A DNA stretch of 49,241 nucleotides from an uncultured Lachnospiraceae bacterium (lineage in GTDB: Bacteria > Bacillota > Clostridia > Lachnospirales > Lachnospiraceae). The notes under the pieces are model-generated. The model was not told the origin of the DNA, made no database searches, and saw only the letters and a list, made by a program, of their open reading frames with translations. Position 1 is the first letter of the stretch. Each line of letters opens with the position of its first letter. Positions 24,200-33,068 of the stretch are shown here, in pieces. The stretch spans positions 1 through 49,241 of the forward strand of contig CAMBLG010000017.1 in NCBI GenBank assembly GCA_945868435.1, in the 5' to 3' direction. The translations under genes and the position numbers were made by a program.

Positions 24200-25489
24200 C
24201 TATTTTTTCGGAACAAGCTTCTCGGTGCCACCCATATACGGCTGCAGAACCTTCGGAATATTTACCGAGCCGTCCGCATTCAGGTTATTCTCCAGGAATG
24301 CAATGAGCATACGAGGGGGTGCAACCACTGTATTATTCAAAGTATGTGCAAAATACTTATTCTTATCTTTATCCTTTACACGGATCTTAAGTCTTCTCGC
24401 CTGTGCATCACCAAGGTTCGAGCAGCTTCCCACCTCAAAATACTTCTTCTGACGCGGAGACCATGCCTCTACATCGCAGGACTTCACCTTCAGATCCGCC
24501 AGATCTCCGGAACAGCACTCCAGAGTACGAACCGGAATATCCAGACTGCGGAACAGATCCACCGTATTCTGCCACAGCTTGTCATACCACATCTTGGATT
24601 CCTCTGGCTTACAGATTACGATCATCTCCTGCTTCTCAAACTGATGAATTCGGTAAACGCCGCGCTCCTCAATACCATGAGCTCCCTTCTCTTTGCGGAA
24701 GCATGGGGAATAGCTTGTCAGGGTATACGGAAGCTTGTCCTCATCATTGATCGTATCGATAAACTTACCGATCATGGAATGCTCCGAGGTTCCGATCAGA
24801 TACAGATCCTCTCCCTCGATCTTATACATCATGGCATCCATCTCGTCGAAGCTCATAACGCCTGTCACAACGTTGGAACGGATCATAAACGGTGGAACAA
24901 CATAGGTAAAACCTCTGCCTATCATAAAATCTCTTGCATATGCGATCACTGCTGAGTGCAGTCTGGCAATATCTCCCATTAGATAATAGAAGCCATTGCC
25001 TGCAACCTTACCTGCTGCATCCAGATCAATTCCGTCAAAACGCTCCATAATCTCTGTATGGTATGGAATCTCAAAATCCGGTACCACCGGCTCGCCAAAC
25101 TTCTCAATCTCCACATTGCAACTGTCGTCCTTGCCAATCGGTACAGAAGGATCGATGATGTTCGGAATCGTCATCATGATCTTGGTGACCTTCTCAGACA
25201 GCTCCTTCTCCTGCTCCTCCAGCTCTGCCAGACGGGCTGCATCCGCAGCAACCTGCTTCTTAATTTCCTCAGCCTCATCCTTCTTTCCCTGTGCCATCAG
25301 AGCTCCGATTTCCTTTGACAGCTTATTCTTGCTGGCACGAAGCTCGTCTGCTTCCTGCTGTGCGGCTCTGGACTTGGCATCCAGTTCGATCACCTCATCT
25401 ACCAGCGGCAGCTTGTGATCCTGAAACTTCTTTTTAATATTTTCTTTGACAACCTCCGGGTTCTCACGCAAAAACTTTAAATCAATCAT
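24200..25489 (-). CDS. serS: Seryl-tRNA synthetase
   Basis: A 429-residue class II synthetase charging tRNA-Ser. The N-terminal 'MIDLKFLRENPEVVKENIKKKF' leads into the long antiparallel coiled coil (about 25-105, rich in Glu, Lys and Ala) that grips the tRNA arm. The catalytic core shows 'TSEHSMIGKF', motif 2 'CFRKEKGAHGIEERGVYRIHQFEKQEM' and motif 3 'NNTVVAPPRMLIAFLEN'. It lies 57 bases after the asparaginase gene with no T-box or terminator between, so cotranscription is likely. The length is normal for bacterial SerRS. Confidence 0.97.
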   Translation of the reverse strand: MIDLKFLRENPEVVKENIKKKFQDHKLPLVDEVIELDAKSRAAQQEADELRASKNKLSKEIGALMAQGKKDEAEEIKKQVAADAARLAELEEQEKELSEKVTKIMMTIPNIIDPSVPIGKDDSCNVEIEKFGEPVVPDFEIPYHTEIMERFDGIDLDAAGKVAGNGFYYLMGDIARLHSAVIAYARDFMIGRGFTYVVPPFMIRSNVVTGVMSFDEMDAMMYKIEGEDLYLIGTSEHSMIGKFIDTINDEDKLPYTLTSYSPCFRKEKGAHGIEERGVYRIHQFEKQEMIVICKPEESKMWYDKLWQNTVDLFRSLDIPVRTLECCSGDLADLKVKSCDVEAWSPRQKKYFEVGSCSNLGDAQARRLKIRVKDKDKNKYFAHTLNNTVVAPPRMLIAFLENNLNADGSVNIPKVLQPYMGGTEKLVPKK

Positions 25490-25546
25490 ATTTCCTCCAA
25501 AAATAAATAAACTCTTAGATTATTGTACTATGTGAAATCTGAAAAA

Positions 25547-26557
25547 TCAACATTTTCTATTGATTCCAAAGATAACATCGTGGTTAATCTTGCGATAGAA
25601 AAGTGCTTCCATATCATCCCGTTCCATCTGAAAATTTCCCAACATCCACATAACCTTGGCAATCACAGACTCCAGCGTCATGTCATAGGACTCCAGAAAG
25701 CGGCAGTGGCTCTTCATGTCATGTCCCACCTCATACACCGTCATATCGCTGCCTTCATGGGCCACCTGTGTGGACATGACCACAAGCGTATTGGGGTATG
25801 TCTGGCACAAATGGTAGAATTCATCCGCAATAGACTCCGGAATTCCGCCCACACCAAAGCTCTCCACAATAATGCAGTCATAATGTTCAAAGAGAAACGG
25901 CAGAATAGACGGTGAAATTCCGGGGATCAGCTTGATCAGATAGACATTGCTATCCAGCTTCTCATAGAATCTGACCTCCTCCTCATAGGGAAGCATCGGA
26001 ATATAACGCATAATACATCCGTCCTGAATGACCGCCAGATAGGGATAGTCAATACTGGAAAAAGCATTATAGCTTTTTGACCGGACCTTCTTGGCTCTGG
26101 TTCCCGCAATGACTTTTCCGTCAAAAACGATCTGAACCCCCTGAGACATGGCATCCGACGCATAACGAAAACTGTCCAGCAGATTGGACTTTGCATCGGT
26201 AATCTCCATGTCAATGGGTTTTTGTGCCCCTGTAATCACAATGGGCTTTGGGGAATTCTGAATCATGTAGGACAGGGCTGCTGCCGTATATGCCATCGTA
26301 TCGGTTCCGTGGGCAATGACAAATCCGTCATACTCCTCATAGTTTGCACGAATTGTATGCACAATTTGAATCCAATGCTCCGGCCTGATATTGGAACTGT
26401 CCAGATTCATCGGCTGCACCGTACTCACATCACATATCGTTTTCACCTGCGGAATATAGCTCAACAGCTCCTCCGGAGATATCTGTGGCTTTAAGCCGTT
26501 CTCTGATTTTTTCGATGCGATGGTTCCTCCCGTCGCAATGAGCAGCACTCGTTTCAT
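25547..26557 (-). CDS. L-asparaginase
   Basis: A 336-residue type I asparaginase hydrolysing asparagine to aspartate and ammonia. The first catalytic Thr is in 'LLIATGGTIASKKS', and the second with its Asp is in 'DGFVIAHGTDTMAYTAAALSYM'. 'PIVITGAQKPI' is also conserved. There is no signal peptide, so it is cytoplasmic. The start at 26557 is chosen because GGAGG lies seven bases upstream; a longer frame adds six residues. It follows the glyA terminator and precedes serS, so asparagine and serine metabolism genes are clustered with serS and asnS nearby. It could feed aspartate to nadB, but that is speculation. Confidence 0.93.
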   Translation of the reverse strand: MKRVLLIATGGTIASKKSENGLKPQISPEELLSYIPQVKTICDVSTVQPMNLDSSNIRPEHWIQIVHTIRANYEEYDGFVIAHGTDTMAYTAAALSYMIQNSPKPIVITGAQKPIDMEITDAKSNLLDSFRYASDAMSQGVQIVFDGKVIAGTRAKKVRSKSYNAFSSIDYPYLAVIQDGCIMRYIPMLPYEEEVRFYEKLDSNVYLIKLIPGISPSILPFLFEHYDCIIVESFGVGGIPESIADEFYHLCQTYPNTLVVMSTQVAHEGSDMTVYEVGHDMKSHCRFLESYDMTLESVIAKVMWMLGNFQMERDDMEALFYRKINHDVIFGINRKC

Positions 26558-26601
26558 GCCATCTCCTCCCGTCACCTAAACATCGTCCGCAAAACAATCA
26601 A

Positions 26602-26638
26602 GAAGCACCAGCTACAGCAGGCGCGTAGCTGGCGCTTC
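26602..26638 (-). terminator. glyA terminator
   Basis: GAAGCACCAGCTAC (26602-26615) pairs with GTAGCTGGCGCTTC (26625-26638), 14 bp with one G-T pair. On minus TTGATTGTTTT follows. It lies 13 bases beyond the glyA stop. Confidence 0.75.
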
Positions 26639-26651
26639 GTTCTCGTTTTCT

Positions 26652-27899
26652 TTATGAAAAACTCTTCAGCGGATACTTGTCCGTCAATGTCTTAACAATT
26701 GCTCTCGCATCGTCCACAGCAGACTCGCCGTTCTTGATCAGAAGAGCGATTGCCTCTGCAACCTGATCGAAATCATCTTCCTTTAATCCTCTTGAGGTTG
26801 CAGCCGGTGTTCCGAGACGAATACCACTGGTTACAAATGGTTTCTGCGGATCATTCGGAATGGTGTTCTTATTGGCAGTGATATGAGCGCTGTCCAAAAG
26901 CTTCTCCACAACCTTGCCGGTCAGTTCGTATGGGGTCAGATCCACCAGCATCAGATGATTATCCGTACCATCGGATACAATCTTGATATCACGGGTCTTC
27001 AGTCCGTTGCACAATGCCTGTGCGTTCTTCACGATCTGTGTCTGATACTCTTTGAATTCCGGCTTAAGTGCCTCCTCGAAACATACAGCCTTAGCCGCGA
27101 TCACATGCATCAGCGGACCTCCCTGTGTTCCCGGGAAGATTGCCTTATTGAAGTTGTATTTCTCATTTACCTCATTGCTGCAGAGAATCATTCCGCCTCT
27201 TGGTCCACGCAGAGTCTTGTGTGTGGTTGTGGTAACAACGTCCGCATACGGGATTGGGCTTGGATGAAGACCGGCAGCCACCAGTCCTGCAATGTGTGCC
27301 ATATCTACCATCAGAACCGCTCCAACCTCGTCGGCGATCTCACGGAATTTCTTGAAGTCGATGGTTCTCGCATATGCGGAAGCACCTGCGATGATCATTT
27401 TCGGTTTGCACTCCAGTGCAATCTCTCTTACCTTATCGTAATCAATGAATCCCTCATCATTGACTCCGTAAGGCACAATATTAAAATAGGTTCCGGAGAA
27501 GTTGACCGGTGAACCGTGGGTCAGATGTCCGCCGTGATCAAGATTCATTCCCATCACAGTATCCCCCGGCTTTAAGATTGCAAACTGTACTGCCATATTT
27601 GCCTGTGCACCGGAATGTGGCTGCACATTGACATATTCACAGCCAAACAGTTTCTTTGCGCGTTCTCTCGCCAGTTCCTCGACAACATCTACGCACTCAC
27701 ATCCGCCATAATAACGCTTACCCGGATACCCTTCTGCATACTTGTTGGTCAGGATGCTTCCCATGGCAGACATAACTGCCGGACTTACCCAGTTCTCAGA
27801 AGCAATCAGTTCTATGTGACTGTTCTGTCTGTCAAACTCAGCCGTGATGGCTGCAGCGATTTCAGGATCTACTGTCTTGATGTCATCTAATGTGTACAT
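26652..27899 (-). CDS. glyA: Serine hydroxymethyltransferase
   Basis: A 415-residue PLP enzyme that interconverts serine and glycine with tetrahydrofolate and supplies one-carbon units. Hallmarks are '[43 protein letters not shown]' at the N-terminus, '[17 protein letters not shown]', '[19 protein letters not shown]' and the PLP lysine in '[19 protein letters not shown]'. A clean promoter lies 64 bases upstream and a terminator follows, so it is a single-gene unit. AAAGGAGAAG precedes the ATG. Confidence 0.97.
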   Translation of the reverse strand: MYTLDDIKTVDPEIAAAITAEFDRQNSHIELIASENWVSPAVMSAMGSILTNKYAEGYPGKRYYGGCECVDVVEELARERAKKLFGCEYVNVQPHSGAQANMAVQFAILKPGDTVMGMNLDHGGHLTHGSPVNFSGTYFNIVPYGVNDEGFIDYDKVREIALECKPKMIIAGASAYARTIDFKKFREIADEVGAVLMVDMAHIAGLVAAGLHPSPIPYADVVTTTTHKTLRGPRGGMILCSNEVNEKYNFNKAIFPGTQGGPLMHVIAAKAVCFEEALKPEFKEYQTQIVKNAQALCNGLKTRDIKIVSDGTDNHLMLVDLTPYELTGKVVEKLLDSAHITANKNTIPNDPQKPFVTSGIRLGTPAATSRGLKEDDFDQVAEAIALLIKNGESAVDDARAIVKTLTDKYPLKSFS

Positions 27900-27962
27900 G
27901 TTCTTCTCCTTTATGCATATTTATTCTTGGAAAATGTCGTCAACCGACGTCACTTATCACCA

Positions 27963-27991
27963 ATTATAATGAATTCCTTTCCAATTTGCAA
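27963..27991 (-). promoter_or_regulatory. glyA promoter
   Basis: On minus, TTGCAA (27986-27991), 17-base spacer, perfect TATAAT (27963-27968). No riboswitch-like structure is seen in the short leader. Confidence 0.65.
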
Positions 27992-28001
27992 TTGCTTCCG
28001 C

Positions 28002-28289
28002 CTAATTCGCGGAAAATAATGTAAATTCATGCATTGCAACTGCCAAAACAATCTGCAGCACAAGAATGGCCGGCATTCCCACAACAAAATACCAGTGCTT
28101 CGTCTTATGATGGAACGTATACATTCCCGCCCAGGTTCCGATGCTTCCGCCTATGAGGCTCACAAGAAAAAGCGTTTTTTCCGGAATCCTCCACGCATGC
28201 CGTTTTGCCTTACTCTTATCAATTCCCATCAACATAAAACCGATGACATTCACCAACACCAGATAGCCAATCACCAGTATCTTTTCCAT
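28002..28289 (-). CDS. DUF1294-family small membrane protein
   Basis: A 95-residue membrane protein with three hydrophobic segments. The pattern 'NVIGFMLMGIDKSKAKRHAWRIPEKTLFLVSLIGGSIGTWAGMYTFHHKTKHWYF' is the DUF1294 signature: a D-K pair, the R-I-P-E-K-T-L motif, GG-x-GxxxGM and the H-K-T-K stretch. Function is unknown. The start at 28289 is supported by GAGGAGGAGAG just upstream; a longer frame starts 38 codons earlier without support. It follows the secDF terminator, so it is probably transcribed on its own. Confidence 0.85.
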   Translation of the reverse strand: MEKILVIGYLVLVNVIGFMLMGIDKSKAKRHAWRIPEKTLFLVSLIGGSIGTWAGMYTFHHKTKHWYFVVGMPAILVLQIVLAVAMHEFTLFSAN

Positions 28290-28393
28290 ATGCTTCTCTC
28301 CTCCTCTTTGATCTGTCACTTCGGATAAAGTTTTCCCGGTCCTTAGACTCATCAATATTGTACATATCTGTTTCTCCGGTCTCATAACAACAA

Positions 28394-28420
28394 TAGGCGC
28401 CACATGTAATGTGACGCCTA
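28394..28420 (-). terminator. secDF terminator
   Basis: TAGGCGCCACAT (28394-28405) pairs with ATGTGACGCCTA (28409-28420), 12 bp with one G-T pair and a 3-base loop. On minus TTGTTGTT follows. It lies 15 bases after the secDF stop. Confidence 0.75.
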
Positions 28421-28435
28421 CCGAATTCTTTATGA

Positions 28436-30724
28436 TTACTTATTCTTCTTTGCCAGACGATCCTTGCCCAGATGAAGCTTCATCGTATACCACAGGCTTG
28501 CTGCGATAAAGATGGATGAATACGTACCGCTGACCATACCAACGATAAGCGGTAACGCGAACTCGCGGATGGAAGATACACCCATGATAAACAGCAGCAA
28601 AACCATCACGATGGTTGTGAGTGAGGTATTGATAGAACGTGAGAGTGTCTGTGTCAGAGACTTATTGGCAACCTCTGCAAGAGACTCCGGTGTCTGCTTC
28701 TTCACTCCATGCATATTCTCACGGATACGGTCAAAGATAACGATCGTGTCGTTGATGGAGTATCCGACGATGGTCAGCATACATGCGATAAATGTATTGC
28801 CGACAGAGATACGAATCAATGCATATGCAGTCAGCATAACAAGTACATCATGTACCAACGCAAGAATAGAGCTTCCCGCCAGACGCAAATCCTTGAAACG
28901 GAACCAGATGTAGAACAGCATGAAGATACATGCCACTACAACCGCAAGGATTGCATTCTTACGCATCTCACCACTGATGGTGGAACCGATGCTTTGGCTC
29001 TCAATGGTGGACTGGTCAACGCCAAACTTCTCCACCAACATATTCTCCACAGCCTCACGGGTTTCTAGATCCAGTGTCTTAGTCTTAATTGTTACCACAT
29101 CACTTCCGGATACAGTACTTGCCTGAATGCCATTGTCACCGATTACGGCTGCAACCTCAGGTACGATGGTCTCCTCAACCTGCTCAATGGTATAATCCTG
29201 TCCAAAGTCTGCTGAGATGGATGTACCGCCAACAAACTCAAGGCTGAAGTTCAGTGCGCGGGCACCGCTTGCACTGTATGCTGCCATGCCAACAAAACCT
29301 GCTACAATTACAACAAGAGAAATTGCAAACCACTTTACACGGTGCTTCATGAACTCGATGGCCTTGCGCTCCTTAGCGCGGCCATACAGTTTCTCATTCC
29401 GGCATCCAACTGCATACAGGGACAGATTTAAGAGTCTTGATACCACAAGCGCTGTAAATACAGACACAAGAATGGAAATCATCAAGGTGTATGCAAATCC
29501 CTTAACGGTTCCGGAACCAAGCCACATCAATACCAGGGCAGCGATCATAGTTGTCACGTTACCGTCAACAATTGCGGACAGTGCCTTCTTGTAACCTTCC
29601 TTGATAGAAGTAAGAACGCTCTTACCGGATGCGATCTCCTCACGGATACGGGAGATAATAATAACGTTTGCATCCACCGCCATACCGATACCAAGGATAA
29701 CACCCGCAATACCCGGCAGTGTCAATGTAATCTCAAATAAGTAAATCAGTGAAATAACCAGTGTTGTGTAGATACCAAGTCCTACTGCAGCAACCACACC
29801 ACACACGCCGTACATTACAATCATGAACAGCATAACAAGGATCAGACCGATGATTCCGGCCTTCACACTGGTGGTAAGTGCCTTTCCACCAAGAGAAGCA
29901 CCTACAACAGAAGACTCCAACTCCTCCAGTTCCAGATTGATGGCACCGACACGGATAAAGGTTGCAAGCTTTTCGGCTGCCTCATAGTTCTCCATACCAT
30001 TGATCACACAATTTCCGTCGGAGATCACTGCACTTACCGACGGTACACTGATAAAATGATCATCATAGTACACACCGATGGAATCCTTTGAATTATTATA
30101 GGCCTCTGAAGTAGCAGCCTCCCAGATTTCTGCTGCATCATCATTGAAGCTCAGTTCCACAACCGGCTCGCTGGAACTTGTAGTTTTATTTGTATTGTAC
30201 CCTGCATTGGATGACTTTACATCATTTCCGGTCAACACAACGGAACCGTTTGCAATCAGGGTATCAATATCGGTTGTAAGCACATAGTCTCCGGCAGTGC
30301 TATCGTAATTGTAGTTCGCATTGCCCTCGCTGTCATAGTGCTTGATAAAATACAGACTTCCCGGACTTCCCAAATCCTGAAGTACGGCATTGGCATCATA
30401 TACACCCGGAATCTCAACCGTAATACGGTCATCTCCGACCGGATACACAGAATACTCTGTGCTGTAGCTCTCTGCACGCTCCTCCAGCTTTGCCAATGTA
30501 TCATCGAGATCCTTCTGTGAAGGATTATCATCGACGATTCGATAGGTGATGGATACACCACCGGACAGATCCAGACCAAGCTTGATTCCCTTGGACTCAA
30601 CCGTATTGTCTGTCTCTGCCTGACTCACGCTTGTTGTTGACATTATCGTTCCGGTAAAATATCCAAGACCAATGAGACAGGCCAGGATCACCGCAATAAT
30701 AACGACGCCCTTACTTTTCTTCAT
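28436..30724 (-). CDS. secDF: Fused protein-export membrane protein SecDF
   Basis: A 762-residue natural fusion of SecD and SecF. The SecD half has an N-terminal helix, a large external P1-type domain (about 45-260, with 'GIKLGLDLSGGVSITYRI'), and five helices with 'GILIVGMAVDANVIIISRIREE'-like residues (here 'GIGMAVDANVIIISRIREE'). The SecF half begins about residue 440, with 'LNFSLEFVGGTSISADF' and 'GYSINDTIVIFDRIRENM', which hold the proton-relay Asp and Arg. It uses the proton gradient to help SecYEG export. Its start overlaps the SCIFF maturase gene by 14 bases, so the two are translated together. Confidence 0.96.
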   Translation of the reverse strand: MKKSKGVVIIAVILACLIGLGYFTGTIMSTTSVSQAETDNTVESKGIKLGLDLSGGVSITYRIVDDNPSQKDLDDTLAKLEERAESYSTEYSVYPVGDDRITVEIPGVYDANAVLQDLGSPGSLYFIKHYDSEGNANYNYDSTAGDYVLTTDIDTLIANGSVVLTGNDVKSSNAGYNTNKTTSSSEPVVELSFNDDAAEIWEAATSEAYNNSKDSIGVYYDDHFISVPSVSAVISDGNCVINGMENYEAAEKLATFIRVGAINLELEELESSVVGASLGGKALTTSVKAGIIGLILVMLFMIVMYGVCGVVAAVGLGIYTTLVISLIYLFEITLTLPGIAGVILGIGMAVDANVIIISRIREEIASGKSVLTSIKEGYKKALSAIVDGNVTTMIAALVLMWLGSGTVKGFAYTLMISILVSVFTALVVSRLLNLSLYAVGCRNEKLYGRAKERKAIEFMKHRVKWFAISLVVIVAGFVGMAAYSASGARALNFSLEFVGGTSISADFGQDYTIEQVEETIVPEVAAVIGDNGIQASTVSGSDVVTIKTKTLDLETREAVENMLVEKFGVDQSTIESQSIGSTISGEMRKNAILAVVVACIFMLFYIWFRFKDLRLAGSSILALVHDVLVMLTAYALIRISVGNTFIACMLTIVGYSINDTIVIFDRIRENMHGVKKQTPESLAEVANKSLTQTLSRSINTSLTTIVMVLLLFIMGVSSIREFALPLIVGMVSGTYSSIFIAASLWYTMKLHLGKDRLAKKNK

Positions 30725-32099
30725 GTTTGTTTCCTTCCTCTTCTTTTATTTCTGCCTCGGCAGCTTTTATCATAATCGCACACTCGATACGCTTTTTCTG
30801 AAGCTCACAGCCCAGATCATAAGCATCTGTGATACTTCCATGAAAGTTGTATGAGTTTGCGGCACATCCACCACTGCAATAAAATCTTGCAAAGCAGTTC
30901 CTGCATTTTTCTTTTGCGTACACGTTGCAGCATTTGAACTCGTCCTGAATGTCTGTAGCTGTCACACCATCCCAGACATTTCCCATCAAAAAGTCCTCAT
31001 TGCCCACAAACTGATGGCACGGATACAGATCCCCCCACGGGGTTACTGCTAAGTACTCTGTGCCGGATCCACATCCGGACAGTCTCTTATATACGCACGG
31101 ACCGCCTTCCAAATCAATCATGAAATGGAAGAAATTGAATGCATTGCCCTCGCGTTTGCGGCGAACCATCTCAGCCGCAAGCTTATCGTACTCTTCAAAA
31201 AGTACCGGAAGATCTTCCTCTGTCAGCGCATATGCATCCGTCGGCTGTGCCACAACCGGCTCCACCGAAATCTGCTTAAAGCCCAAATCCGCCAGATGAA
31301 GAACATCCTTTGAAAAATCCGTATTGAAATGAGTAAAGGTTCCTCTCACATAGTAACGTTCCTGATTCCGGCTCTCCGCCAGTTTCTGGAACTTGGGAAC
31401 AATCAGATCATAACTGCCTGCACCCTTTCGGAATGGACGCATCCGGTCATGAACTTCCTTGCGCCCGTCAATACTGAGTACCACATTGTCCATCTCACGA
31501 TTGGCAAATTCCATGATATCATCATCCAGAAGCACACCGTTCGTTGTCAGCGTAAAACGAAAATGCTTGTCGTGAAGCTTCTCCTGCTCTCTTCCGTATG
31601 CAACCAGTCTCTTGACCACATCAAAATTCATAAGAGGCTCTCCGCCGAAGAAATCCACCTCAAGATTTCTTCTGCTTCCGGAGTTGGCAATCAAAAAATC
31701 CAACGCCTGCTTTCCGGTCTCATAATCCATGAGCGCCCGGCGTCCGTGATACTCCCCTTCCTCCGCAAAGCAGTACTTGCAGGCAAGATTACAGTCATGC
31801 GCAATGTGCAGACATAACGCCTTGACAACCGTAGGGCGCTTTTTGAAGTCGATGATATGATTCTCATATACATCCTCTGTGAACAGTTCCTCGTTGTCAC
31901 GAAGCTGCTCTACCTCCCCGACTGCCTCCTCAATCTCTGCCGCTGAATACTTGTCCGACAAAGCCTGAACGATTTCTTCTTTCGTGTGCTCCTCGAACAG
32001 TTCAATCACATCATAGGTCACATCGTCAACTACATGGATGGCTCCCGAGTTGACATCCAGGACAATATCATAGCCATTGTTCTTAAACTGATGAACCAC
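30711..32099 (-). CDS. scfB: SCIFF peptide maturase, radical SAM/SPASM enzyme
   Basis: A 462-residue radical SAM enzyme that makes cysteine-to-threonine thioether crosslinks in the SCIFF peptide encoded upstream. The N-terminal PqqD-like domain (about 1-85, 'HQFKNNGYDIVLDVNSGAIHVVDDVTYDVIELF') binds the leader. The radical SAM cluster motif is 'CNLACKYCFAEEG' (C-X3-C-X2-C), followed by 'VDFFGGEPLMNF'. The C-terminal SPASM domain has the Cys cluster from 'GPCVYKRLSGCGSGTEYLAV' to 'CCNVYAKEKCRNCFARFYCSGGCAANSY'. The start is GTG at 32099, with GAGAGG nine bases upstream; longer frames read into hairpins. It overlaps secDF by 14 bases. Confidence 0.95.
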   Translation of the reverse strand: MVHQFKNNGYDIVLDVNSGAIHVVDDVTYDVIELFEEHTKEEIVQALSDKYSAAEIEEAVGEVEQLRDNEELFTEDVYENHIIDFKKRPTVVKALCLHIAHDCNLACKYCFAEEGEYHGRRALMDYETGKQALDFLIANSGSRRNLEVDFFGGEPLMNFDVVKRLVAYGREQEKLHDKHFRFTLTTNGVLLDDDIMEFANREMDNVVLSIDGRKEVHDRMRPFRKGAGSYDLIVPKFQKLAESRNQERYYVRGTFTHFNTDFSKDVLHLADLGFKQISVEPVVAQPTDAYALTEEDLPVLFEEYDKLAAEMVRRKREGNAFNFFHFMIDLEGGPCVYKRLSGCGSGTEYLAVTPWGDLYPCHQFVGNEDFLMGNVWDGVTATDIQDEFKCCNVYAKEKCRNCFARFYCSGGCAANSYNFHGSITDAYDLGCELQKKRIECAIMIKAAEAEIKEEEGNKHEEK

Positions 32100-32149
32100 T
32101 ATAATATTCCTCTCTTTCAATTGTAATAAAAGTAATATGCACAACAAAC

Positions 32150-32172
32150 GACCGCGCACCACGTACGCGGTC
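32150..32172 (-). promoter_or_regulatory. Leader hairpin before scfB
   Basis: GACCGCG (32150-32156) and CGCGGTC (32166-32172) form a 7-bp G-C-rich stem 50 bases before the scfB start. No T-run follows it, so it is more likely a stabilising or regulatory stem than a terminator. Confidence 0.4.
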
Positions 32173-32215
32173 ATATCTGTTTGCATTCTCAATTCAACTT
32201 ATTGGTTTCCTCTAC

Positions 32216-32241
32216 AAAAACCCTCACCTTCGGTTCGGGTT
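32216..32241 (-). terminator. Terminator or attenuator between scfA and scfB
   Basis: AACCC (32219-32223) pairs with GGGTT (32237-32241). An inner ACC/GGT stem is separated by matched two-base internal loops that read GA on both strands of the minus transcript. TTTTT follows on minus. Partial read-through would yield more precursor than maturase mRNA. Confidence 0.7.
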
Positions 32242-32242
32242 A

Positions 32243-32269
32243 TTATAAGCAGGCTTCGCCTACTTATAA
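32243..32269 (-). promoter_or_regulatory. Hairpin overlapping the scfA stop codon
   Basis: TTATAAGCAGGC (32243-32254) pairs with GCCTACTTATAA (32258-32269), 12 bp with one G-T pair and a 3-base loop. The scfA TAG (32260-32262) is inside the stem. It may protect the 3' end of the scfA message. Confidence 0.65.
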
Positions 32270-32403
32270 GATTCACAAGTCTGGTTTCCGACGGTGCAGG
32301 AAGTCTTGCAGGCAGACTGGCAAGAAGTCTGGCACTCGCCACAGCCGCCCTTCTTAATTGTATTCTGTAACTTTCTTGTATTTAAGGTCTTTACATGCTT
32401 CAT
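32260..32403 (-). CDS. scfA: SCIFF ranthipeptide precursor (six Cys in forty-five residues)
   Basis: A 47-residue peptide with the SCIFF pattern: leader 'MKHVKTLNTRKLQNTIKKGG', then six cysteines at 21, 24, 28, 32, 36 and 43, interleaved with Thr and Ser acceptors and ending in CESYK. Thioether links between Cys and downstream Thr are installed by the radical SAM enzyme encoded next. The family is nearly universal in Clostridia and its natural role is unresolved (signalling is suspected). The start at 32403 is favoured because AAGGAGAT lies just upstream and the leader matches the family; a longer frame begins 36 codons earlier within the promoter region. Confidence 0.96.
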   Translation of the reverse strand: MKHVKTLNTRKLQNTIKKGGCGECQTSCQSACKTSCTVGNQTCESYK

Positions 32404-32496
32404 AATAATGATCTCCTTTGTCTTAACTAAAAATCTATGGGAATCCTCAAACAGTTGCCTTTCAAAGGTCATCCGCTCAGAGAGTCCACACGACAG

Positions 32497-32524
32497 ATTA
32501 TAACACAGCAACCTGAATATGCAA
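32497..32524 (-). promoter_or_regulatory. scfA promoter
   Basis: On minus, TTGCAT (32519-32524), 16-base spacer, perfect TATAAT (32497-32502). A leader of roughly 85 bases precedes scfA. Confidence 0.65.
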
Positions 32525-32562
32525 AGCTTTTTTGCAGATTTGGTGCAGATTTCCTATGATTT

Positions 32563-33003
32563 CTACTTTTTTCCCTCTGCATTCCCGACCTGTTTTTTTC
32601 TGGACAATGTGCCCAGCAGCCCCGAGGCCACACACAGAATCAGTTCCATCGTTCTCACAGTCTCAAGCTGCATTCCTGCTTCCAACCATGAAATCACAAG
32701 CAGCACCGAATAAAAAGCCGCACCAAGTCCCGCTCCCCACACCATGGCGGGAGTAAATCCCATCCTCCGTATTATCCGTCCGCCGATCAGGCAGGGAACA
32801 ATATACAGCCCTGTAATCCCCATCCGGATCACCTCTGTGGAAAATCGTACCTGATAAGACACCCACGCAAGCAGAAAGAACAGCCCTGCCGTCACAAAAC
32901 ATACTGCCAAAAGTACCCCACAAAATTTCATACCTGCCCCCGGCTTATAGGGCTTTTGTTCCGGCTTCTCCCCAGTTTCCGGCTCCATTCTCTCTTCACA
33001 CAT
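32563..33003 (-). CDS. TIGR04086-like four-helix membrane protein
   Basis: A 146-residue membrane protein with a polar, Glu/Pro-rich head (1-24) and four hydrophobic helices ('FCGVLLAVCFVTAGLFFLLAWVSYQV', 'GITGLYIVPCLIGGRIIRRMGF', 'MVWGAGLGAAFYSVLLVISWL' and 'MELILCVASGLLGTLSRKK'). The layout and GG-x-I-x-RRMG turn recall the TIGR04086 family, common in Clostridia and, as I remember, often near SCIFF and sec genes. That family call is tentative. GGAGAAG lies eight bases before the ATG. It lies 65 bases after asnS and before the separate scfA promoter. Confidence 0.6.
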   Translation of the reverse strand: MCEERMEPETGEKPEQKPYKPGAGMKFCGVLLAVCFVTAGLFFLLAWVSYQVRFSTEVIRMGITGLYIVPCLIGGRIIRRMGFTPAMVWGAGLGAAFYSVLLVISWLEAGMQLETVRTMELILCVASGLLGTLSRKKQVGNAEGKK

Positions 33004-33068
33004 CGATGCTTCTCCAACTGAACATTCTCTATCATCTTATGCATGACCATGAGCCTGTATTCCTGATT

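Noticed and set aside
25490..25546. T-box or other tRNA-sensing leader before serS or asnS
   Set aside because: The gaps are only 57 and 97 bases, without the specifier and antiterminator features. Neither has room for a T-box.
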